Positions 9,012 through 18,150 of a stretch of 64,000 nucleotides of DNA are shown one piece after another. Every line of letters begins with the position of its first letter. Positions within the stretch are counted from its first letter, which is position 1. A program made the position numbers and the translations under genes. The notes under the pieces are model-generated. The model was not told the DNA's origin. It saw nothing but the letters and a program-made list of their open reading frames with translations, and made no database searches. The stretch lies in assembly GCA_029243485.1 (NCBI GenBank), contig JAQWRY010000003.1, positions 62,001 to 126,000 on the forward strand, in the 5' to 3' direction. The DNA is from Candidatus Binatia bacterium (GTDB taxonomy: Bacteria; Desulfobacterota; Binatia; UBA12015).

Positions 9012-9641
9012 TCAGTGGGTCGCGGGGGTGCTGCGCGCGGCGATCTGTCGCTCGATCCACCGGCGATACATCGGAACCGGCAAGGCGCCTGTCAGGAAGG
9101 CTTCGTTTCCTTCGAGTCGGGCTGCGGGAGCGCCCGTTATGCCGAGACTCTGCGCTTCCGCGAAATCCTCGAGCGTCTCTGCGAGGATCTCTGGGCTTTG
9201 AGACCGGGCGAAGGCGTCGCGCGGCAAGGCCTGCTCGTTCCAAATGGCCTCGAGCACCGATTCGTCGCTGATGTCGCGATTGTCGGTGAAGTAGGCCCGC
9301 AGGAGAGCGTCGTGCATCTTGTGGAACGACTCTGGGTCGAGCGTCGCTGCGGCCTTGGCGACGACGTGGGCGGGCACGCTGTGCGTCGGCGGCGGGGCGT
9401 CGCTCGCCCAGGGCCGGAAGGTGCCGCTGTCCTCTTCCTCTCCCGGTCGGGCCCAGGATTGGGTGTAGGCGCGGAACTTCTCGACATTGCGTGCCTTCGG
9501 TTCCGGGCGCAGCAGGTAGGAGCGCCACACGATCTCGAGATCTGAGGACATTTCCTCCTCGAGGCGCCGCAGCCGGACGCTGGCGTTGTAGCACCACGGA
9601 CAGAGGTAGTCGGAGTAGACGATTAGTCGGACGAGGCTCAC
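9012..9641 (-). CDS. DsbA family oxidoreductase (FrnE-like)
   Basis: Thioredoxin-fold protein of 209 residues without a signal peptide. The active site CPWC is at residues ~14-17 (YSDYLCPWCYNASVRL), followed by the helical insertion typical of the DsbA/FrnE/HCCA isomerase group, and the cis-Pro region SLGITGAPAARLEG near residue 170. FrnE-like proteins are cytoplasmic disulfide oxidoreductases, often linked to polyketide or stress functions. Divergent from the lipoprotein at 9691, 49 bases apart. Confidence 0.85.
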   Translation of the reverse strand: MSLVRLIVYSDYLCPWCYNASVRLRRLEEEMSSDLEIVWRSYLLRPEPKARNVEKFRAYTQSWARPGEEEDSGTFRPWASDAPPPTHSVPAHVVAKAAATLDPESFHKMHDALLRAYFTDNRDISDESVLEAIWNEQALPRDAFARSQSPEILAETLEDFAEAQSLGITGAPAARLEGNEAFLTGALPVPMYRRWIERQIAARSTPATH

Positions 9642-9690
9642 GTTGATTGCGAGACATGCCCATTTCTGCTGTCATTTTCAAGGTTCCCCA

Positions 9691-10596
9691 ATGAAGCGAT
9701 TTGTCGAAAGAGGCTTGGTCGTCGCCGCGCTCTGTATCCTGGGCTGCGGTGGTGGAGGAGAGAGTGCACCGGCCGTTGGCCCCACGCAGTTCGGTGTCGT
9801 GAGCGGCAATGGACGCCTGGTCGCGGTGGGGGTCAATGGTGGGGTCTTCACCTCGGACACCGGGGGGGGCTGGGACGGGCAGGACTCCGTCGTCGGCGGC
9901 ACGCTTCGCGGCGTCGGGTTCGGTGCGGATCGGTTCGTCGCGGTGGGTAGCCGCGGCTCGATCGTCTCCTCGATCAACGGTGGGAGGAGCTGGGCCCGTG
10001 CAGAGTCCCCGACGGAGAACGTCCTTCAGGACGTCGCGTTCGGTGGAGGTCGATTCGTCGCCGTGGGCGACGGTGGCGCTCTTCTGGTCTCCCTCGACGG
10101 CGAGAGCTGGGTGACCGCCGACAGCCACACGGGTGAGGATCTGCTCGGAGTGGCCTGGGGGAACGGGCTCTTCGTGGTGGTTGGCGACGCCGGTGCTCTC
10201 GTGACCTCGCGCGATGCTGTCGAGTGGACGTTCGAGCAGTTCGAGATCGAGTCGGATCTCGCGGACGTGGCCTACGGCGGCGGCTACTATCTGGCGGTGG
10301 GTTCGGGCGGTGGCGTTCTTCGCTCCGAGGACGGCGAGACCTGGGAAGACGTCTCGATCCGGAATGTGAAAAACATCAACACGGTCCTCTATGAGCTCGG
10401 GATCTTCGTGCTCATGGGGAACTCGGGTACGTCCTACACGTCGCGGGACGGCGAGACCTTCTTTTCCGGTGGCATGACCACCCCCGAGTCCTTCCACGCG
10501 GTGACCTTCCACGTGAACAACTTCGTCGGGGTTGGGTCGAACGGGATCTTCCGGCAGTCGTTCGATGGCCGAATCTGGTTCGGCGGGGTCCTCTAG
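9691..10596 (+). CDS. Lipoprotein with BNR/YCF48-like beta-propeller repeats
   Basis: The start is placed at the ATG at 9691, because MKRFVERGLVVAALCILGC then forms a short signal peptide with lipobox LGC; an upstream in-frame start at 9643 would overlap the promoter. The mature ~280 residues are six or seven repeats of about 40 residues with the pattern FGxGRFVAVGxxGxxxxSxDGxxW (for example RFVAVGDGGALLVSLDGESW). This is the BNR/photosystem-II-assembly YCF48-type propeller, probably a periplasmic or surface binding protein. Enzymatic residues are not evident. Confidence 0.75.
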   Translation: MKRFVERGLVVAALCILGCGGGGESAPAVGPTQFGVVSGNGRLVAVGVNGGVFTSDTGGGWDGQDSVVGGTLRGVGFGADRFVAVGSRGSIVSSINGGRSWARAESPTENVLQDVAFGGGRFVAVGDGGALLVSLDGESWVTADSHTGEDLLGVAWGNGLFVVVGDAGALVTSRDAVEWTFEQFEIESDLADVAYGGGYYLAVGSGGGVLRSEDGETWEDVSIRNVKNINTVLYELGIFVLMGNSGTSYTSRDGETFFSGGMTTPESFHAVTFHVNNFVGVGSNGIFRQSFDGRIWFGGVL

Positions 10597-10796
10597 GGCC
10601 CCCGAGGCGGCCGAGTCGATCCGACACTCCTTGTCCTAGGGGAGCCGGCGGGAAAGAGGCCGGATTAGCCGGGTTTTCGATGACATCCTCGCCGAAAATT
10701 CCTTGCCCCGCGAGTGTGCTATCGGGCATGATATAGTGACCGGTGCGTCCCCATCCACTCTTTGGGATAGTGCGCGGCCGGGTTGGAGGAACCTGA

Positions 10797-13700
10797 ATGC
10801 TTTGCGATCGGATCCGCTCTTCCTCGTCGAGAGGTGTTTGTCTGGTTTTCGCGACTCTCGCGTTCCTGTTGCCGAACCCAGCGCAGGCGCAGAAGTTTGT
10901 GAACTTCGAGTCGGGGCAGGTGCGCCCGCTCGCGATCTCGCCCGACGGGACGACGGTCTTCGCGACGAATACGCCCGACAATCGCCTCGAGATCTTCGAC
11001 GTGTCGGGCGGAACGCTGGTCCACTCGGGGTCGGTCGTGGTCGGCATGGAGCCGGTCGCGGTTGCCGCGCGAAGCAACTCGGAAGTCTGGGTCGTGAATC
11101 ACCTCTCCGACAGCGTGAGCGTCGTGGACGTGAGCTCGAACCCCCCACGTGTCACGCGTACGCTTCTCGTCGGTGACGAGCCGCGCGACATGGTGTTCGC
11201 CGGCGGCGGCGGCAACGTCGCGTTCATCTCCGCGGCTCACCGCGGGCAGAACAATCCGAGCGATCCGCTGCTGACCACCAAGAGCATTGGACGTACCGAC
11301 GTCTGGATCTTCGATGCAACGAACCTCGGCGCCGGCATGGGTGGCGACGAAGTCGATGTTCTCACGTTCTTCGGGGACACGCCCCGTCCGCTGGCCACCG
11401 ATGGGGACACCGTCTGGGTCGGCGTTTTCCATTCGGGCAATCGGACGACAGCTCTGAGCGAGGGAACGGTCTGCAACGGCGGCGCGGGTGTGGGCTCGTG
11501 CAATGTCGGCGGGACCCTGATGCCGGGTGGCCTCCCTGCGCCCAATCAGCACGCCGGTTTCGTTACGGGTCCGGAGGTTGGACTCATCGTCCGCCAGAAC
11601 GCCGTCACCGGAGACTGGGAGGATGAGCTCGCTCGCGATTGGAGCGCCGCGATCCGCTTCGATCTCCCCGACTTCGACTTCTTCGGCATCGATGCGACGG
11701 TCTTTCCGCCGGTCGCGAGCGGCGTCGAGCATTCCGGCGTCGGTACGATCAACATGAACGCGATCGTCCACCCGACGAGCGGCAAGCTCTACGTCACGAA
11801 CACGGAGGCGCGAAACGAGGTCCGCTTCGAAGGGCCGGGCGCCTTCTTCGGCAGCACGAGTGTTCGCGGCCATCTCCACGAGGCCCGTATCACGGTGATC
11901 GACGGTGCGGCCGTCATGCCTCGGCATCTGAACAAGCACATCAACTATGCCGTGGTGCCGAGCGCTCCGGGCACCAAGGAGAACAGCCTTGCGACCCCGC
12001 TCGGCATGGCGATCTCCGCCGACGGGGCCACGCTGTACGTGGCGGCCTTCGGTTCGAGCAAGATCGGCATCTTCGACACGACGGAGCTGGAGAACGATAC
12101 CTTCGTGCCCAGCAGTTCGAGCCATATCCCGGTGACGGGCGGTGGTCCGACGGGGCTCGTCCTGGACGAGGCAAACGATCGGCTGTACGCGCTGACCCGG
12201 TTCGACAACTCGATCTCGGTCATCGACACGATCTCGAACTCGGAGATCGATCACGTGTCGATCTTCAGCCCGGAGCCGGCGTCCGTCGTCGACGGACGAC
12301 CGCTTCTGTACGACGCGAACGAGACCTCGAGCAACGGTGAGGCGTCCTGCTCGTCGTGTCACATCTTTGCTGACTTCGACAGCCTGTCGTGGGACCTCGG
12401 CAACCCGGACGAGGCCGACATCCTGAACAACCCGTTGCCTCTCCGGATCCCGGTCATCAGCGGGTTCAAGGATTTCCATCCGCTGAAGGGGCCGATGACG
12501 ACGCAGACCCTTCGGGGCATGTCGACGCACGGCTCGATGCATTGGCGCGGCGATCGGACCGCGGGCAACGACCCCGGCGGCAACGTCTTCGATGAGGACG
12601 GGGCCTTCAAGAAGTTCAATCCCGCGTTCGTGGGCCTGGTCGGTCGTTCGGCGGAGCTCTCGACGTCGCAGATGCAGGCTTTTGCGGACTTCATTCTTAC
12701 GGTGGAGTTGCCGCCGAATCCGATTCGCGCCCTCGACAACTCCCTTACGACACAGGAGCAGCAGGGGAGAAATCTGTTCTTCGGCCGCGTGACGGATTCC
12801 GTCTTCAACTGTGACGGTTGTCACACGTTGAGCCCGGCGCAGGGCTTCTTCGGCGCGGACGGGTTCTCGACGTTCGACGGCGAAACTCAGTCCTTCAAGG
12901 TCGCGCACATGCGCAACATGTATCAGAAGGTCGGAATGTTCGGAATGTCGCCGACGGGTATCGTCAGCGGTTCGTTCCCGCACACCGGCCCCCAGGTCCG
13001 CGCCTCCGGCTTCCTGCACGATGGCAGTGTCGATACGGTTTTCCGCTTCCTCTCAAGCCCCCTGTTCTCGATCAACGACATCGAGCAGCGAAGCCTCGAG
13101 GCCTTTAGTCTGGCCTTCGATACCGACCACAAACCGATCGTGGGTCAGCAAATCACTCTTGCGGACTCGAGTGCTCTCGCCGTCGACACGCGGATCAGTC
13201 TCATGATCGCGCGGGCGGCAGTGGGTGAATGTGACGTGGTGGTGAAGGGCACGATCGCCGGCGAGGGCCGCGGCGCGGTCCGCCTGCCGGGCGGGAACTT
13301 CCAGATGGATCGGCAGGGTCAGATCCTCGGCGATGCGACACTTCGCGCCGAGGCGCAGACGGCCGGTCAGGAACTGACGTACACCTGCGTACCGCCGGGT
13401 TCCGGTACGCGCGTAGGTGTCGATCGCGATGAAGACGGCTTCTTCGATCGCGACGAGATCGACGCGGGCTCGGACCCGGCCGACTCGGGCAGCACGCCGC
13501 CGGCACCTACGCCGACGCCGTCTCCCACGCCTACGCCGACGGCTACGCCGCCTGCGGCGGAAGCCCCGATTCGGGCGACTACGTTCCAGTTGCGGGATGA
13601 TGCGACGCCGCCGATCACGGCGAACAAACGCCGCTTGTCCTTCAAGTCCACGAAGAAGGGCGCGCTCCCGAGCGGGGTCGAAGCGGCACCGTGGGGAAGC

Positions 13701-14186
13701 GACGGCGATCCGACAGTCGGTGGTAGTGGCGGGGGTAGTGCCGTGGTCACAGTTTACAAAGTCGGCGGCGCTCTGACGGACGTCATGACGCTGACTCTGC
13801 CCGCGTCGAACTGGCAGCGCACCGGGAATCCGGGCACGCCGGGCTACAAGTACCTCGACAAGAACGGGGTCCACGGACCGATCACGACCGTCAAAGTCAT
13901 CCAGGGTAAGCTTACGGTGAAGGGGAAGGGCAACGGTCTCTACGAGTTGCTCAACGCCCCGCAGGACGAGATGGGGATTCGTCTGCAACTCGGCACCGGC
14001 GACATCTGGTGCAGTGCGGCGACGGCGCGCGATCCCGAGTTCAAGTTCGACAATACGGTTCGATTCTTCGGGGAGAAGCAGACGCCGGCTCCGGCCGTCT
14101 GTCCGGCGGTGCCCGCTCCGCCGCCGGGAGCCTACGGGTCCGCGTCGTGGGCGTTCGTGACTCGCACGGGAAGTCTCCTGAAATAG
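10797..14186 (+). CDS. Secreted beta-propeller/dihaem cytochrome c fusion protein
   Basis: 1129 residues. GGAGGA sits eight bases before the ATG, and the signal peptide ends PNPAQAQ. Residues ~35-480 form a YVTN/Lvp-like propeller (PDGTTVFATNTPDNRLEIFD, PLGMAISADGATLYVAAF). Residues ~510-800 carry two haem sites, CSSCH (~517) and CDGCH (~672), with MauG/cytochrome c peroxidase-like spacing and FKVAHMRNMYQKVGMFG. A Thr-Pro linker at about 905-920 leads to a C-terminal GYKY-type domain (PGYKYLDKNGVHGP) shared with the gene at 7361. It is probably a periplasmic redox enzyme or electron carrier; its substrate is unknown. A terminator follows. Confidence 0.8.
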   Translation: MLCDRIRSSSSRGVCLVFATLAFLLPNPAQAQKFVNFESGQVRPLAISPDGTTVFATNTPDNRLEIFDVSGGTLVHSGSVVVGMEPVAVAARSNSEVWVVNHLSDSVSVVDVSSNPPRVTRTLLVGDEPRDMVFAGGGGNVAFISAAHRGQNNPSDPLLTTKSIGRTDVWIFDATNLGAGMGGDEVDVLTFFGDTPRPLATDGDTVWVGVFHSGNRTTALSEGTVCNGGAGVGSCNVGGTLMPGGLPAPNQHAGFVTGPEVGLIVRQNAVTGDWEDELARDWSAAIRFDLPDFDFFGIDATVFPPVASGVEHSGVGTINMNAIVHPTSGKLYVTNTEARNEVRFEGPGAFFGSTSVRGHLHEARITVIDGAAVMPRHLNKHINYAVVPSAPGTKENSLATPLGMAISADGATLYVAAFGSSKIGIFDTTELENDTFVPSSSSHIPVTGGGPTGLVLDEANDRLYALTRFDNSISVIDTISNSEIDHVSIFSPEPASVVDGRPLLYDANETSSNGEASCSSCHIFADFDSLSWDLGNPDEADILNNPLPLRIPVISGFKDFHPLKGPMTTQTLRGMSTHGSMHWRGDRTAGNDPGGNVFDEDGAFKKFNPAFVGLVGRSAELSTSQMQAFADFILTVELPPNPIRALDNSLTTQEQQGRNLFFGRVTDSVFNCDGCHTLSPAQGFFGADGFSTFDGETQSFKVAHMRNMYQKVGMFGMSPTGIVSGSFPHTGPQVRASGFLHDGSVDTVFRFLSSPLFSINDIEQRSLEAFSLAFDTDHKPIVGQQITLADSSALAVDTRISLMIARAAVGECDVVVKGTIAGEGRGAVRLPGGNFQMDRQGQILGDATLRAEAQTAGQELTYTCVPPGSGTRVGVDRDEDGFFDRDEIDAGSDPADSGSTPPAPTPTPSPTPTPTATPPAAEAPIRATTFQLRDDATPPITANKRRLSFKSTKKGALPSGVEAAPWGSDGDPTVGGSGGGSAVVTVYKVGGALTDVMTLTLPASNWQRTGNPGTPGYKYLDKNGVHGPITTVKVIQGKLTVKGKGNGLYELLNAPQDEMGIRLQLGTGDIWCSAATARDPEFKFDNTVRFFGEKQTPAPAVCPAVPAPPPGAYGSASWAFVTRTGSLLK

Positions 14187-14217
14187 GAGCGCATCTCTTC
14201 GCGTTCCAACGGAACAA

Positions 14218-14250
14218 GGGGTCGGACATCGTGTCCGGCCCCCCCGTTTT
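14218..14250 (+). terminator. Rho-independent terminator
   Basis: GGGGTCGGACA at 14218-14228 pairs with TGTCCGGCCCC (one G-T pair) across a TCG loop and is followed by CCC and GTTTT. It lies 32 bases after the stop of the cytochrome fusion gene and before the end of the convergent DUF3604 gene, so it may serve both strands. Confidence 0.75.
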
Positions 14251-14268
14251 GCGTTGCGTTGCGGACTT

Positions 14269-16137
14269 TCAGCCCGTGGGCGCGTACCAGATCGCGGAGG
14301 TCCAGGCGCGTTCCTGGGTGGTGAGGGACACGCTTCCGTCGGTGCACCATGCAGGTTTCGCATCGCGCGGTGCGGCCTTGCATGCCCAGCCCGTCTGACG
14401 GCAGCTGGGATTCTCGACGACGCGGGCGTAGTAGACCGCTCTCTTCTTCGGGTCGAAGATGGGATCGACCCATACGCGGCAAAGGGAGTCGGCTCCGGTG
14501 CCGATCGGGTTGCACGTGGCCGTGTCTACCTTGGCCCCGTTCTTCGGACGACCCGCGACATCGAAGACCCGTTGGTGGACTTTGCCGTCGTCGCCCATCC
14601 AGCCCTTGATGATCTGAATGAGTTGCAGCTTGCCGCCCGGATGTTCGTCGGTTCCCGGATCGCGGAGCGCCGAGACGACGAAGCCCGGTGCCTTGGCGGC
14701 CTTGGGCGCGGGGGGAAGGTCGGAGCCCATCGGGACGCCGCCCGCGTAGCCTTTCTTCACGAGAGCGGCGTCTTTGCAAAGTTCCTTGGGGTAATCCCAA
14801 CCGCCGAAGAAACGCACGCTCATGCGAGGTCCGCTCGTGCCGTACGTCTCGCGTCGGCGCATGGCCCGGAACAGCGACTCTCGGGAATTCTCCTCGGCCC
14901 AGACGGCCGCGATCCCGCCGGGATTCATCCCCGGTTGTCCGCTCGGCCGGCTCATCCGCAGGTCGAGGCGGGACTCTTCGACCGTGCCGGGCGTGCCGTC
15001 GTGGATGTCGGTGGCCGCGATCAGGCCGAACGCGTAGGGGTTCACACCGATCCGGTCAGCCTCGGCGAGGCCTTCGGTCAGCGCGTACCGTACGAAGTCA
15101 CGTCGGGACACGCAGCCGTCGCCCGCGAGCGCTCCCTTCCCGGTGCCGTCTTCGCAATCGGGTGTGTCCTTCGGACGCATTTTCTCGAAATCGCAGAGCT
15201 CGTCCGCGCCGACGACGTTCCACATCCCATTGCGGCACTCGGAGTCGCCCTTCATCTGCATGACTTCGACGAGCGGTTCCATCGAGGCGCGGAGCTTCGC
15301 GATCTCGGCTTGTTCTTCCTTCGTCTTGGCGTCGCCGTAGTCGATCGCGAACATGTTGCCGTTGGAGAGGTTGGAGTTGTGGGGGATGGCGAGCACGTCG
15401 CAGCCGGTCCCTGCCTCGATGCACTCGGCGCGAAGTCGCTTCCACATCTTGATCGCGTCCGGCTCGTCGGCGTACGAGATGGGGAGATCGAGCACCTTGT
15501 CGTTACGGAAGATCACATTGCGGTGGACTTTCGTGAGTTCCGGGGTCGCGGTGTACTCGTACGCGACGAACGTCGTGAACTTGCAGGAAGGGGCTGGGTC
15601 GTCGTGGCGCGCTGCCGCGTCCTGGGTCTCTTTCCAGACGGTGGAGGCGCCCTGGGTGCAGCGGGCGCCGTCCTCGCCGCACACGGCTGGGGACGAGAGC
15701 GAGCCGCCGATGCGTTCGAATAGGTCACGCACGGTCTGGCGGAGGCTGCCGCGGTTCATGTCGTACGGTTCCCGGTACGCCTTGCACTGCTCGGAGTCGT
15801 AGACCTCGGACGTCGGCGTCGTGCACAGGTGAACCGAGCCGAAGTTCGACGCGTGGTCGGTCACCGCCGCAAAATCCAGGGGGCGCTCGAGCTTCACTTC
15901 GGGCATTCGGGGATCGAGCTGGATCGCTCCGCCCTTTGCGAACTTGTACGCCTCGTCCGGACGAACCCGGGTGCCGAACATGTTCGCGTCCATGGATACG
16001 GCGGTGTGGACGTGCAGGTCCCCCCAGAAGACCTGTCGTTCCGGTTGATTCTCGGAGCATTGCTCCACCGCCGTCGCCGAAGAGGACAGCACAAAGAGGA
16101 GCAGAATCGTGAGAAGTCCCTTCCGCCGATTGTTCAT
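14269..16137 (-). CDS. DUF3604 exported PHP-like protein (copy 1)
   Basis: 622 residues from the ATG at 16137, where a signal peptide (LLTILLLFVLSSSATAVE) begins; an in-frame ATG at 16173 is possible. DUF3604 proteins resemble PHP metallohydrolases. Metal-ligand-like motifs are WGDLHVHTAVSMDA near the mature N-terminus, AAVTDHASNFG, LAIPHNSNLSNG and MKGDSECRNGMW, then AATDIHDGTPG and the C-terminal SGPRMSVRFFGGWDYP. Several Cys pairs fit a periplasmic location. Substrate unknown; the family is common in environmental bacteria. A paralogue lies at 51800. Probably monocistronic. Confidence 0.85.
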   Translation of the reverse strand: MNNRRKGLLTILLLFVLSSSATAVEQCSENQPERQVFWGDLHVHTAVSMDANMFGTRVRPDEAYKFAKGGAIQLDPRMPEVKLERPLDFAAVTDHASNFGSVHLCTTPTSEVYDSEQCKAYREPYDMNRGSLRQTVRDLFERIGGSLSSPAVCGEDGARCTQGASTVWKETQDAAARHDDPAPSCKFTTFVAYEYTATPELTKVHRNVIFRNDKVLDLPISYADEPDAIKMWKRLRAECIEAGTGCDVLAIPHNSNLSNGNMFAIDYGDAKTKEEQAEIAKLRASMEPLVEVMQMKGDSECRNGMWNVVGADELCDFEKMRPKDTPDCEDGTGKGALAGDGCVSRRDFVRYALTEGLAEADRIGVNPYAFGLIAATDIHDGTPGTVEESRLDLRMSRPSGQPGMNPGGIAAVWAEENSRESLFRAMRRRETYGTSGPRMSVRFFGGWDYPKELCKDAALVKKGYAGGVPMGSDLPPAPKAAKAPGFVVSALRDPGTDEHPGGKLQLIQIIKGWMGDDGKVHQRVFDVAGRPKNGAKVDTATCNPIGTGADSLCRVWVDPIFDPKKRAVYYARVVENPSCRQTGWACKAAPRDAKPAWCTDGSVSLTTQERAWTSAIWYAPTG

Positions 16138-16246
16138 GGCCGGACGTTGCTCCGGTTTCTCCGTGCTCGTCAAGCGAGCTTGGGTGGATCCCCGCTACCT
16201 CGCCCCGGTCAAGTTTGTGGCGGCTTGCCGGGAGCCGGGCTGAAGC

Positions 16247-16669
16247 TCAGTGGGGTTCCAGGCGCAGTGTCAGTGGGTGGGGGAAGAAGCGAATGAAGAG
16301 GTCGCTCCAGTACTTCTCCGCCATGAGATCTTCGACCTGCTCGGCTTTGTCCGGAGCGGGGATGCCCTCGACCTTGGCGAATTTCTGTCCGGCGATCTTC
16401 ACCGGCATGTAGGGTTTGGTCGTGCTCTCGTTCACCTGATCGGCCGCGCGGTTTCCGAGTCGGACGTAGACGTCGCCGTCGATCACCACGAGCCAGACCG
16501 GGAACGAGTAGAGCTCTTCACCCGGGGCGGTCGTGCCGAGCTCGATGGTCTCGGTGTCGATCCAGTCGGCAGGGGTCCAACCGTCGGCCGCCGCAGCGGA
16601 AACACCGGGGCTCATGAGGAGGATCAATCCCAGAGTGGTCGTCATCCATCTCGTCGCTAGGGTGCGCAT
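16247..16669 (-). CDS. Small exported protein, split-barrel-like
   Basis: 140 residues from the ATG at 16669, chosen because AGGAGA is six bases upstream and a signal peptide (WMTTTLGLILLMSPGVSAAA) follows; the longer frame to 16816 lacks both. The mature part has alternating strands (FPVWLVVIDGDVYVRLGN, PYMPVKIAGQKFAKVEGI) and ends with WSDLFIRFFPHPLTLRLEP. It resembles the FMN-binding split barrel fold of DUF2255/quinone reductase-like proteins, but it is exported, so the likeness is tentative. Adjacent to DUF3604, 109 bases before it on the same strand. Confidence 0.6.
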   Translation of the reverse strand: MRTLATRWMTTTLGLILLMSPGVSAAAADGWTPADWIDTETIELGTTAPGEELYSFPVWLVVIDGDVYVRLGNRAADQVNESTTKPYMPVKIAGQKFAKVEGIPAPDKAEQVEDLMAEKYWSDLFIRFFPHPLTLRLEPH

Positions 16670-16803
16670 CTGGTCTCCTTTTGGCGGGGGCGCCGTGGTC
16701 CGGCGTCCCCCGTACTGCACCCCGGCCGAAACGCGAAACGGTCGAAGGCAGGCCACTTTCCTTGCGTTGCGGGCACGTGACATAGGCTGAAACCGGGAAT
16801 TCG

Positions 16804-17045
16804 ATGCGCGGAACATGGCGACGTCGACAGGGGCCGGCCCTCCTGATGGCCCTCACGCTCACGAGCGTGGGCTGTTCGGCCAAACACTGGCCGAGTGTCA
16901 GTGAGGGCGAGCGGGATGGCGTCCTCGCCGAGGTGCACGGGGCCACGATTGCGGATTTCGATGCAGGGAAGGCGCACCGCCGCCGGTGGACTAGGCGCCT
17001 GACCCAGGATGGATCGGCGGCAGGTCGTCGTGAGCGATCTTGGGT
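16804..17045 (+). other. Possible lipoprotein gene fragment
   Basis: In the 383-base gap 16670-17052 a plus-strand frame starts at 16804 with MRGTWRRRQGPALLMALTLT and a lipobox-like SVGCS, then some 45 residues of plausible sequence. The frame continues to 17331, but only as antisense of the DUF6491 gene, so the real product, if any, has lost its end. No Shine-Dalgarno is visible. Chance resemblance to a signal peptide cannot be excluded. Confidence 0.25.
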
Positions 17046-17052
17046 CAGGGTC

Positions 17053-17448
17053 CTAGTCCGGTTGCGCGTTGAACTCGTTGGCTTCGACGCCCAAGGGGTG
17101 CTCGTACGCCTCGAAGCGTCCGAGGCCGCACACGCTCAGCGAACCTCCGAGTACCTGGATGAGGTCGAGGTCGCAGAGCCGGTCGAGTGGCGTCGTGTAG
17201 CCGAAGCCGCCCTGAATCCGGAGCCCGTAGCAGCGCTGCGGCAGCGCGTTTCGCCAAATCGCGCCGTCGCGCATGTGAAACAGGATCGTGCTGTCATCGA
17301 CGATCTCGCTGCGATCGATCCGCGAGATTGACAGGCATCGTTTCGCCGCGGGGTCCGATGCGGATGGGGTGGCCGGCGGCGTGGAGTCGGTCGCCGCGGA
17401 GCTGCAACCGAGCACGAACAGGAGCGCGAGGGCGGTCGAGACCCGCAT
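17053..17448 (-). CDS. DUF6491-type lipoprotein
   Basis: 131 residues; short signal peptide MRVSTALALLFVLGC with lipobox. The mature part shows the DUF6491 pattern: CLSISRIDRSEIVDDSTILF, then MRDGAIWRNALPQRCYGLR, GFGYTTPLDRLCDLDLIQV and a final Cys motif. Function unknown, periplasmic, Cys residues probably disulfide-bonded. It begins 13 bases behind the TetR gene and is probably the last gene of that minus-strand unit. Confidence 0.75.
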   Translation of the reverse strand: MRVSTALALLFVLGCSSAATDSTPPATPSASDPAAKRCLSISRIDRSEIVDDSTILFHMRDGAIWRNALPQRCYGLRIQGGFGYTTPLDRLCDLDLIQVLGGSLSVCGLGRFEAYEHPLGVEANEFNAQPD

Positions 17449-17461
17449 CGCGGCGTCCGCC

Positions 17462-18115
17462 TCAGCGTCCCTTCGCGGAGTGGGTCGGAGGTGCCGGCGC
17501 GAGTTCCGGCGCGAGCGCGGTGATCACCTGCCCGATTTCGGCCATGTCGAGCCGTTCGCGGAGGCCCAGGAGCTCGGTGCGATCGATCAGACTTCCGAGG
17601 CTGATGAACAGCCATGTCCGGGCACGTAGGTCGAGTCCGGCGGGGATGAGTTCCGCCTTCTCGGCTTGCTGGTAGAGGCCAAGTACGAAGTCGAAGGTCT
17701 CAAGAAAGTGCGCACGAAGCTTCTCGTTCACTTCGGGATCTTCGGTTTCGATCTCTGCCCGAGCCCGGAGCATGAGGGTCGACGTGTCCCGCTGCAGGTC
17801 CTCGAAGTACCAGATGCCGAGGCCGATGAGCGCGTCTACCGGCGTGGCGCTCTCCCGCGCCATCTCGTGCCAGCGAGAGAGGATCTCACCGGAGCCGAGC
17901 TCGATCGCTTCGAGATAGAGCTCCCGCTTGCTGTCGAAATACCGGTAGAGCGTAGGCTCGCTGATCCCGATTTCGCGCGCGATGTCCGCGGTGCCGGTCT
18001 CGCGGTAGCCCTTCTGCGCGAATGCCTTCATCGCCGTCCGAAGGATTTCGGCGCGTCGTTCGGCCGCGGGCCTACGCGCGGCGCGGGCGCGCGGGACGGA
18101 GGAAGCTCGTCCCAT
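17462..18115 (-). CDS. TetR/AcrR family transcriptional regulator
   Basis: 217 residues. The N-terminal helix-turn-helix (AAERRAEILRTAMKAFAQKG, TGTADIAREIGISEPTLYRY, FDSKRELYLEAI) is canonical for TetR repressors; the C-terminal helical ligand domain is variable. The basic N-terminal extension (RARAARRPAAE) is common. It lies 35 bases behind the SDR at 18151 in a minus-strand unit of MDR, SnoaL and SDR genes, and probably controls that unit in response to a hydrophobic or acyl-CoA ligand. No operator could be assigned with confidence. Confidence 0.9.
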   Translation of the reverse strand: MGRASSVPRARAARRPAAERRAEILRTAMKAFAQKGYRETGTADIAREIGISEPTLYRYFDSKRELYLEAIELGSGEILSRWHEMARESATPVDALIGLGIWYFEDLQRDTSTLMLRARAEIETEDPEVNEKLRAHFLETFDFVLGLYQQAEKAELIPAGLDLRARTWLFISLGSLIDRTELLGLRERLDMAEIGQVITALAPELAPAPPTHSAKGR

Positions 18116-18150
18116 AGTGCGTTGGGACTACACTCCGGATGGCAGGTCGA

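Noticed and set aside
8974-10512. 512-residue minus-strand frame spanning the DsbA-like and lipoprotein genes
   Set aside because: Overlaps two well-supported genes on different strands and has Arg/His-rich antisense composition with no motif.
10719-13019. 766-residue minus-strand frame inside the cytochrome fusion gene
   Set aside because: Fully antisense to a gene with two CxxCH haem motifs and a signal peptide; high-GC shadow.
13499-13560. Short-period repeat that might have been a CRISPR or minisatellite
   Set aside because: It encodes the Thr-Pro linker of the cytochrome fusion protein and is only about 60 bases; no spacers.
13053-14363. 436-residue minus-strand frame covering the cytochrome C-terminus
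   Set aside because: Same reason; composition dominated by Arg with runs from the antisense Thr-Pro linker.
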